From positions 1 through 5,014 of the forward strand of contig CAYZDF010000125.1 of NCBI GenBank assembly GCA_964477085.1: a stretch of DNA of 5,014 bases. The letters run 5' to 3'. Under the pieces are notes generated by a model. That model did not search any database and was not told the DNA's origin. It worked only from the letters and a program-made list of their open reading frames with translations. A program made the position numbers and the translations under genes. Origin of the DNA: Dichloromethanomonas sp964477085. GTDB taxonomy: Bacteria > Bacillota > Desulfitobacteriia > Desulfitobacteriales > Syntrophobotulaceae. Below, piece by piece: positions 1 to 4,676 of the stretch. Within the stretch, counting starts at the first letter, position 1. Each line of letters opens with the position of its first letter.

Positions 1-2073
1 AGGCAAGTTCCTTTGGAGAAAACTCGGAATATCGGTATCATGGCACACATTGATGCCGGTAAAACAACAACCACAGAACGCATATTATTCTATACCGGCC
101 GTGTGCATAAAATCGGTGAGGTACATGATGGTGCGGCGACCATGGACTGGATGGTTCAGGAGCAGGAGCGTGGTATTACCATCACGTCTGCGGCAACCAC
201 TGCTCAATGGAAAGGTCATAACATTAATATCATCGACACACCCGGGCACGTTGATTTTACTGTGGAAGTAGAACGCTCCCTGCGTGTTCTAGATGGAGCT
301 GTCGCTGTATTCTGTTCTGTCGGAGGCGTTGAGCCTCAATCGGAGACAGTTTGGCGCCAAGCAGACAAGTACGGCGTTCCTCGTATCGCTTATATTAACA
401 AGATGGACAGAGTGGGGGCAGATTTTTTCCGTGGGGTCTCCATGATTGCTGAACGCTTGGGTTCAAATCCGGTTCCTATCCAGCTTCCAATTGGTATGGA
501 AGATAAATTCAAGGGAATTATTGATTTGATAACCATGAAAGCAACAATCTACACAGATGATTTGGGTACAGCCAGTGATCTTACAGACGTTCCCGAAGAT
601 ATGCTTTCCCAGGCTCAGGAATACCGAGAGAAACTTTTAGAAGCTGTTGCTGAAGTTGAAGAAGAGCTGATGATGAAGTATCTCGAGGGTGAGGAGATTA
701 CCGAACAGGAAATCAAACGTGCGATTCGTACTGGTACGATTAACTTAAAATTCATTCCTGTTCTTTGTGGTTCGTCCTTTAAGAACAAGGGTGTCCAGCC
801 TTTGCTGGATGCTGTCGTGGATTATATGCCATCACCTCTTGATGTACCAGCTATCGAAGGAGTAAATCCCGACACAAGTGACGAAGGTGTCAGACACTCG
901 GATGACAATGAGCCGTTCTCAGCTCTGGCATTCAAAATTATGGCTGATCCGTATGTCGGAAAACTTACGTTCTTCAGGGTTTACTCAGGTACGCTTAGTG
1001 CTGGTTCTTATATTCTCAACTCTACTAAGGGTAAAAAAGAGAGAATCGGCAGAATACTTCGTATGCATGCCAATCATCGGGAAGACGTAGATGAAGTTAG
1101 AGCTGGAGACATTGCTGCCGCTGTCGGTATTAAGGATGTCAGCACTGGAGATACCCTATGTGATGAAAAAAATAGAATTATTCTTGAATCTATGGTATTT
1201 CCAGAACCAGTTATTCATATCGCGATTGAACCAAAAACAAAAGCGGATCAGGATAAGCTGGGTGGAGCACTCGCTAAGCTAGCTGAAGAGGATCCAACCT
1301 TTAAAATGCATACTGATGAGGAAACCGGACAAACGATTATTTCCGGGATGGGAGAACTTCATCTGGAGATTATTGTTGACAGGTTACAACGAGAATTCAA
1401 AGTAGACTGCAATGTCGGACGTCCGCAAGTTTCTTATAAAGAAACGATTCGTAAGTCTATTAAAGCTGAAGGTAAATTTGTTCGTCAGTCTGGCGGACGC
1501 GGACAGTACGGTCATTGTTGGGTTGAATTTGAACCGCTCGAACCTGGTTCCGGATTTATCTTTGAAAGCAAGATCGTAGGCGGTGTCATCCCTAAAGAGT
1601 ATATTGCTCCGATTCAGGCTGGAATCCAAGAGGCCATGCAAAGCGGTATCCTGGCTGGATATCAGGTATTAGATATCAAAGCAACCGTTGTCGATGGTTC
1701 CTATCATGATGTTGACTCCTCGGAGATGGCATTTAAGATAGCTGGTTCCATGGCATTTAAGGCCGGCGCGGCTAAAGCGAATCCTGCCATACTCGAACCT
1801 GTCATGAAAGTTGAAGTCACCGTGCCTGAAGAATATATGGGAGATGTCATTGGCGATCTAAATTCCAGAAGAGGACGGATCGAGGGAATGGAAGCACGAT
1901 CCGGGGCTCAGATCATTCGTGCTTTTGTACCAATGGCTGAGATGTTCGGATATGCTACAGAGCTTCGTTCCAGGACCCAGGGTCGGGGTGTATACTCAAT
2001 GCAGATAGACCACTATGAAGAAGTCCCCAAAAATATTGCCGAAGGTATCATCACCAAAAGGCAAGGGGCTTAA
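1..2073 (+). CDS. fusA: Elongation factor G (EF-G), 5' end cut by the window
   Basis: This is the translational GTPase that drives tRNA-mRNA translocation and, with RRF, ribosome recycling in the cytoplasm. The frame is open from base 1 and begins R-Q-V-P-L-E-K-T-R-N-I-G. That matches the usual M-A-R-Q-x-P-L-E start of the family, so only about two codons are missing and the TTG at 13 is an internal Leu codon. Counted from that Leu, the G-domain motifs are AHIDAGKT (11-18), RGITIT (53-58), DTPGH (75-79), NKMD (129-132) and GSSFKNKG (253-260). Domain III has GMGELHLE (445-452), domain IV has GGRGQYGH (494-501) and YHDVDSSEMAFK (564-575), and domain V ends with FGYATELRSRTQGRG (645-659). About 692 residues in all is the normal length. 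No key residue is missing. It is followed by tuf after 54 bases, the str operon order. Identification is certain; only the exact start is unseen. Confidence 0.98.
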   Translation, partial: RQVPLEKTRNIGIMAHIDAGKTTTTERILFYTGRVHKIGEVHDGAATMDWMVQEQERGITITSAATTAQWKGHNINIIDTPGHVDFTVEVERSLRVLDGAVAVFCSVGGVEPQSETVWRQADKYGVPRIAYINKMDRVGADFFRGVSMIAERLGSNPVPIQLPIGMEDKFKGIIDLITMKATIYTDDLGTASDLTDVPEDMLSQAQEYREKLLEAVAEVEEELMMKYLEGEEITEQEIKRAIRTGTINLKFIPVLCGSSFKNKGVQPLLDAVVDYMPSPLDVPAIEGVNPDTSDEGVRHSDDNEPFSALAFKIMADPYVGKLTFFRVYSGTLSAGSYILNSTKGKKERIGRILRMHANHREDVDEVRAGDIAAAVGIKDVSTGDTLCDEKNRIILESMVFPEPVIHIAIEPKTKADQDKLGGALAKLAEEDPTFKMHTDEETGQTIISGMGELHLEIIVDRLQREFKVDCNVGRPQVSYKETIRKSIKAEGKFVRQSGGRGQYGHCWVEFEPLEPGSGFIFESKIVGGVIPKEYIAPIQAGIQEAMQSGILAGYQVLDIKATVVDGSYHDVDSSEMAFKIAGSMAFKAGAAKANPAILEPVMKVEVTVPEEYMGDVIGDLNSRRGRIEGMEARSGAQIIRAFVPMAEMFGYATELRSRTQGRGVYSMQIDHYEEVPKNIAEGIITKRQGA

Positions 2074-2110
2074 AATATTAAAATCTTTTTCTTAATCTTA
2101 AATTATTTTA

Positions 2111-2118
2111 GGGAGTGA
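2111..2118 (+). promoter_or_regulatory. Ribosome binding site of tuf
   Basis: GGGAGTGA lies 9 bases before the tuf ATG. It resembles the AAGGAGGTGA consensus with one base missing. It sits in a 54-base fusA-tuf spacer that is about five-sixths A/T. I see no convincing hairpin or terminator in that spacer, so fusA and tuf are probably cotranscribed. Confidence 0.7.
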
Positions 2119-2127
2119 AAATCTAAA

Positions 2128-3330
2128 ATGGCTAAACAAAAGTTTGAGCGTACCAAACCTCACGTTAACGTAGGAACCATCGGCCACGTTGACCATGGTA
2201 AAACAACGACTACTGCTGCGATTACTTTCTGTCTTTCTAAAACCGGTGGTGCAGTTGCAACTGCATTCGATCAGATTGACAAAGCTCCTGAAGAGCGTGA
2301 GCGTGGTATTACCATCTCCACCGCACACGTTGAGTACGAAACTAATAATCGTCACTATGCACACGTTGACTGCCCAGGCCATGCTGACTATGTTAAAAAC
2401 ATGATCACCGGTGCTGCTCAGATGGACGGTGCGATTCTCGTTGTTTCCGCCGCTGACGGCCCAATGCCTCAGACCCGTGAGCACATCCTCCTGGCTCGTC
2501 AGGTAGGTGTACCTTACATTGTTGTATGGTTAAATAAAGTTGATATGGTTGATGATCCTGAACTTCTTGAACTGGTTGAGATGGAAGTTCGTGAACTGTT
2601 AAGCGAATATGAATTCCCTGGTGATGAAATCCCTGTTATCCCCGGTTCCGGACTTAAAGCTCTGGAATGCGGATGCGGAACCAGAGAGTGCGAATGGTGC
2701 AGCAAGATTTGGAATCTGATGGATGCGGTTGACAGCTATATTCCACAGCCGGAACGTGCCACAGACAAGCCTTTCTTAATGCCTGTAGAAGATGTTTTCA
2801 CCATTACCGGTCGTGGAACAGTTGCTACCGGTCGTGTTGAGCGTGGCGTTCTTAAAGTCGGTGAAGAAATTGAAATCGTTGGCTTTGCAGAAAAAGCACG
2901 TAAAACCGTCTGCACTGGTGTTGAAATGTTCCGTAAACTCTTAGACCAAGCTCAAGCCGGTGACAATATCGGAGCACTGCTTCGTGGTGTAGACCGTAAA
3001 GAAATTGAGCGTGGAATGGTTCTTGCAAAACCCGGAAGCATTAAACCTCATACTAAATTTACAGGCCAGATTTACGTTCTGAGCAAGGAAGAAGGTGGAC
3101 GTCATACCCCATTCTTCAATAATTATCGTCCCCAGTTTTACTTCCGCACAACCGACGTTACCGGTGTTATCAAATTGCCTGAAGGTGTTGAAATGATTAT
3201 GCCCGGCGATGATATCACCATCGAGTGCGAACTGATTACCCCTATCGCTATGGAAGAAGGACTTCGCTTCGCTATCCGTGAAGGCGGACGTACTGTTGGT
3301 GCTGGTGTTGTTGGTAAGGTTATCGAATAG
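2128..3330 (+). CDS. tuf: Elongation factor Tu (EF-Tu) with a four-cysteine insertion
   Basis: This GTPase carries aminoacyl-tRNA to the ribosomal A site. It has 400 residues, slightly longer than the roughly 394-396 of E. coli or Bacillus. The motifs are G1 GHVDHGKT (19-26), G2 RGITIST (60-66, with Thr in switch I), G3 DCPGH (81-85, with the catalytic His), G4 NKVD (136-139) and a G5 reading S-G-L (174-176) where S-A-L is usual. Domain II includes GRGTVATGRVERG (228-240). Domain III includes GGRHTPFF (323-330) and YRPQFYFRTTDVTG (333-346), and the chain ends in the family-typical GRTVGAGVVGKVIE. Two things are odd. The P-loop continues as GKTTTT rather than GKTTL, and residues 181-191 form C-x-C-x4-C-x2-C, about five residues longer than the E. 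coli loop. From memory, related Clostridia carry a similar Cys loop. Many bacteria have a second tuf gene, but none can be seen here. Identity is certain. Confidence 0.98.
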   Translation: MAKQKFERTKPHVNVGTIGHVDHGKTTTTAAITFCLSKTGGAVATAFDQIDKAPEERERGITISTAHVEYETNNRHYAHVDCPGHADYVKNMITGAAQMDGAILVVSAADGPMPQTREHILLARQVGVPYIVVWLNKVDMVDDPELLELVEMEVRELLSEYEFPGDEIPVIPGSGLKALECGCGTRECEWCSKIWNLMDAVDSYIPQPERATDKPFLMPVEDVFTITGRGTVATGRVERGVLKVGEEIEIVGFAEKARKTVCTGVEMFRKLLDQAQAGDNIGALLRGVDRKEIERGMVLAKPGSIKPHTKFTGQIYVLSKEEGGRHTPFFNNYRPQFYFRTTDVTGVIKLPEGVEMIMPGDDITIECELITPIAMEEGLRFAIREGGRTVGAGVVGKVIE

Positions 3331-3345
3331 TCTAATCAAACGATT

Positions 3346-3377
3346 GGGAAGCTGTGTCTTAAAGCAGCTTCCCTTCT
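3346..3377 (+). terminator. Hairpin just after tuf, weak terminator or RNA-processing structure
   Basis: GGGAAGCTG (3346-3354) and CAGCTTCCC (3365-3373) form a perfect 9-bp stem with a 10-base loop, 15 bases after the tuf stop. The stem is followed by TTCTCAC, not a real T-run. It could terminate part of the str operon transcription, or protect the 3' end of tuf mRNA, which is needed at high level. The stem is seen directly; its role is inferred. Confidence 0.5.
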
Positions 3378-3417
3378 CACGGCATAATGCCTACGATCAT
3401 TTCAATAAAGTACTGTA

Positions 3418-3485
3418 GACGTATTATTGCGTAAAAGGTTGCTGCTGACGGGTGACTCCGCCTGACAGCAGGGAATTTTTACGTC
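3418..3485 (+). promoter_or_regulatory. Candidate attenuator or terminator structure upstream of rpsJ
   Basis: CTGCTG (3442-3447) pairs with CAGCAG (3466-3471). Inside it, CGGG (3449-3452) can pair with TCCG (3457-3460) around a TGAC loop. The hairpin is followed by GGAA and TTTTT (3476-3480), an intrinsic-terminator layout with a short T-run. The T-run itself can pair upstream: CGTAAAA (3430-3436) is complementary to TTTTACG (3477-3483), which would lengthen the helix. GACGTA (3418-3423) is complementary to TACGTC (3480-3485) and would compete with that pairing. rpsJ has no convincing promoter after this element, so transcription presumably reads through it from the str genes, or from the weak TATTAT box at 3422-3427. 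That argues for partial or regulated termination. The rest of the 197-base tuf-rpsJ gap shows no gene. Function is inferred from shape only. Confidence 0.4.
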
Positions 3486-3527
3486 GACTAGCACTGTTGA
3501 ACAGGCAAATAATGGGAGGGTAAAATA

Positions 3528-3833
3528 ATGAATCAAAAGATTAGAATAAGACTCAAAGCCTTTGATCATAAAACACTTGATCAATCTGCAGAAAGAATAG
3601 TTGAAACTGCCAAGAGAACGGGTGCAAGCGTCAGTGGTCCTATTCCTCTTCCCACAGAGAAGAGCATTTATACCATCCTTCGCTCCCCGCATGTTAATAA
3701 AGACTCTCGTGAACAGTTCGAAATGAGAACACATAAAAGATTGATCGATATCGTTGATCCTACTTCCAAAACAGTAGATGCTTTGATGAGATTAGATCTT
3801 CCATCTGGTGTGGATATCGAAATCAAACTGTAA
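3528..3833 (+). CDS. rpsJ: 30S ribosomal protein S10 (NusE)
   Basis: S10 is a component of the 30S subunit head and, as NusE, a partner of NusB in transcription antitermination complexes. The protein has 101 residues, the usual bacterial length being about 102. It opens MNQKIRIRLKAFDHK and contains KRTGASVSGPIPLPTEK (29-45), the long loop that reaches into the 30S, then SREQFEMRTHKRLIDI (60-75) and the family C-terminus VDALMRLDLPSGVDIEIKL. The ATG is fixed by GGGAGGG at 3514-3520, seven bases upstream. An ATG at 3512 inside that site reads into TAA after two codons and is not used. The gene stands apart: 197 non-coding bases separate it from tuf and 188 from rplC, whereas rpsJ and rplC are normally close. 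No residue anomalies were noticed. Identity is certain. Confidence 0.98.
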   Translation: MNQKIRIRLKAFDHKTLDQSAERIVETAKRTGASVSGPIPLPTEKSIYTILRSPHVNKDSREQFEMRTHKRLIDIVDPTSKTVDALMRLDLPSGVDIEIKL

Positions 3834-3845
3834 GCAAATTAACAT

Positions 3846-3874
3846 TTGTATTAATATTTAATTTGTGGTAAAAT
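3846..3874 (+). promoter_or_regulatory. Sigma-A-type promoter for rplC and downstream genes
   Basis: A -10 box TAAAAT (3869-3874, five of six consensus bases) is preceded by TG one base away (3866-3867), making an extended -10. A -35 TTGTAT (3846-3851, three of six, with the TTG intact) lies exactly 17 bases upstream in an A/T-rich spacer. Transcription would start near 3879-3882, directly before the leader structure that begins at 3885. That fit supports the call, although no start site has been measured. Confidence 0.6.
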
Positions 3875-3918
3875 GTTTATGTTTATGACGCGAAACACCC
3901 GGAGGTGTGGTACATCTC

Positions 3919-3962
3919 CGGGGCACTGCGCATAAAATAGCCCCGTGGAATTTTTAATTTTT
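3919..3962 (+). terminator. Candidate conditional intrinsic terminator in the rplC leader
   Basis: CGGGGC (3919-3924) is complementary to GCCCCG (3940-3945) across a 15-base loop. After a 5-base TGGAA come TTTTT (3951-3955), AA and TTTTT (3958-3962). The stem uses four bases of the preceding 11-bp hairpin (3919-3922), so it can form only when that hairpin opens. The long loop and the gap before the T-run make it a moderate terminator at best. It could also stop transcription coming from rpsJ. Confidence 0.5.
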
Positions 3963-3964
3963 AG

Positions 3965-4006
3965 ACACTCTCGTGCTCCGGGCTGACCCGGTGCACTTCA
4001 AAGTGT
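3965..4006 (+). promoter_or_regulatory. Hairpin abutting the rplC ribosome binding site
   Basis: ACACT (3965-3969) pairs with AGTGT (4002-4006), GTGC (3973-3976) with GCAC (3993-3996), and CCGGG (3978-3982) with CCCGG (3987-3991) around a CTGA loop. A T-T mismatch and an asymmetric CTC/TTCAA internal loop interrupt the helix. It ends two bases before AGGAGG. Such an interrupted stem is a plausible protein-binding site or a device to control ribosome access; this is an inference from position and shape. Confidence 0.5.
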
Positions 4007-4008
4007 AT

Positions 4009-4014
4009 AGGAGG
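4009..4014 (+). promoter_or_regulatory. Ribosome binding site of rplC
   Basis: AGGAGG, continuing TGG, sits seven bases before a GTG start codon. It fixes GTG at 4022 as the start, since no in-frame ATG gives a complete L3 N-terminus. The bases GGAGGTG (4010-4016) repeat exactly at 3901-3907 in the leader hairpin. Confidence 0.85.
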
Positions 4015-4021
4015 TGGCGTC

Positions 4022-4651
4022 GTGTCTAAAGGAATTCTCGGTAAAAAAATTGGGATGACTCAAATTTTTGCAGATAACGGTAAAGTAATTCCCGTTACAG
4101 TGGTTCAAGCGGGACCCTGTCAAGTACTGCAAAAGAAAACAGAAGCTTCAGACGGTTATAACGCAATTCAGGTGGGTTTTGATGAGATCAGAGACGGTCT
4201 TGCCAATAAACCCGAGCTTGGTCACTTTAAAAAAGCTGGTACAAAAGCTCTTCGCTTTGTCAAAGAGTTCAGAACAGTTGAAGTCGATACTTACGAAGTC
4301 GGCCAGGAAATCAAAGCAGATGTCTTCACGGTTGGTGACAAAGTAGATGTCGTTGGAACTTCCAAAGGTAAGGGTTTCGCTGGAATGCACAAGCGTCATG
4401 GCGGACGCCGCGGACCGATGGGTCATGGATCAAAGTACCATCACCGTACAGGTTCCATGGGCGCGAAGGGGCCAGCTCGTGTTTTCAAAGGAAGAAATTT
4501 ACCTGGACGTCTGGGTGGAGAAAGAGTAACAGTTCAAAACCTGGAAGTAGTCAGGGTTGATGCTGATAGAAACATTATCCTTGTTAAAGGATGCGTACCT
4601 GGTGCTAAAAAAAGCCTGCTGATACTGAAAGAGTCAGTAAAAGCGAAGTAA
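4022..4651 (+). CDS. rplC: 50S ribosomal protein L3
   Basis: L3 is an early-assembly 50S protein that binds the 3' region of 23S rRNA and sends a loop toward the peptidyl transferase centre. The product has 209 residues, normal for bacteria, and starts on GTG as MSKGILGKKIGMTQIF, the classic L3 N-terminus. The family signature spans about 117-166: KGFAGMHKRHGGRRGPMGHGSK, then HRTGSMGAKGPARVFKGRNLPGR. The inward-pointing loop is in this second part and seems about one residue shorter (GAKGP) than in some relatives, a variation I recall from Clostridia. GGERVTVQNLEVVRVD (165-180) follows as usual. It lies 188 bases after rpsJ, behind its own promoter and structured leader, and 25 bases before rplD, with which it is surely cotranscribed. 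Expression is probably regulated through the leader. Identity is certain. Confidence 0.98.
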   Translation: MSKGILGKKIGMTQIFADNGKVIPVTVVQAGPCQVLQKKTEASDGYNAIQVGFDEIRDGLANKPELGHFKKAGTKALRFVKEFRTVEVDTYEVGQEIKADVFTVGDKVDVVGTSKGKGFAGMHKRHGGRRGPMGHGSKYHHRTGSMGAKGPARVFKGRNLPGRLGGERVTVQNLEVVRVDADRNIILVKGCVPGAKKSLLILKESVKAK

Positions 4652-4663
4652 TCCGAGAGGAAA

Positions 4664-4668
4664 GGAGG
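4664..4668 (+). promoter_or_regulatory. Ribosome binding site of rplD
   Basis: GGAGG, preceded by AAA, lies eight bases before the ATG at 4677. An ATG at 4669, directly after the site, is in another frame and stops after eight codons, so the downstream ATG is the start. Confidence 0.85.
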
Positions 4669-4676
4669 ATGAAGCA

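Larger units (their letters stand above)
3881..4008 (+). promoter_or_regulatory. Structured 5' leader RNA of rplC-rplD, candidate ribosomal-protein autoregulatory element
   Basis: The 188 bases between rpsJ and rplC hold no convincing gene but fold strongly. A basal stem pairs ATG-a-CGCG (3885-3892, A3888 bulged) with TGCGCAT (3927-3933). It carries an 11-bp hairpin, CCCGGAGGTGT (3898-3908) with ACATCTCCGGG (3912-3922), closed by a GGT loop, with an internal loop AAACA/GCAC between the two stems. The 3' arm of this hairpin overlaps the 5' arm of a terminator-like hairpin at 3919-3945, so the two cannot form together. A third hairpin (3965-4006) stops two bases before the rplC Shine-Dalgarno. 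Leaders that sense a ribosomal protein and stop transcription or translation are well known for S10-type operons: L4 does this in E. coli, but there the leader lies before rpsJ. The regulator here is unknown; L3 or L4 would be the first guess. I do not recognise the motif as a named family. Confidence 0.55.

Noticed and set aside
13..15. TTG as start codon of fusA
   Set aside because: The upstream in-frame residues match the conserved EF-G N-terminus, and no RBS lies before the TTG.
2074..2127. Possible promoter in the A/T-rich fusA-tuf spacer
   Set aside because: Several TAAAAT-like strings occur, but none has a -35 box at proper spacing.
2941..3339. 132-codon minus-strand frame over the end of tuf, and a similar 128-codon one at 2098-2484
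   Set aside because: Shadows produced by the biased codon use of tuf; Ser/Thr/Asn-rich translations with no domain.
3400..3427. Promoter TTTCAA (16 bases) TATTAT in the tuf-rpsJ gap
   Set aside because: The -10 is fair but the -35 matches only three of six and there is no extended -10. Too weak to list as a feature, although its position just before the hairpin resembles the rplC leader.
3387..3434. 15-codon frame between tuf and rpsJ
   Set aside because: No ribosome binding site, and nothing recognisable in the peptide.
3498..3526. Promoter-like TTGAAC (18 bases) TAAAAT before rpsJ
   Set aside because: The -10 box ends one base before the rpsJ ATG, so RNA would begin inside the gene and could not carry its start. 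The TAAAAT is more simply the spacer between RBS and ATG.
3402..3734. 110-codon minus-strand frame over the start of rpsJ
   Set aside because: Antisense shadow of a well-conserved gene; no RBS or recognisable protein.
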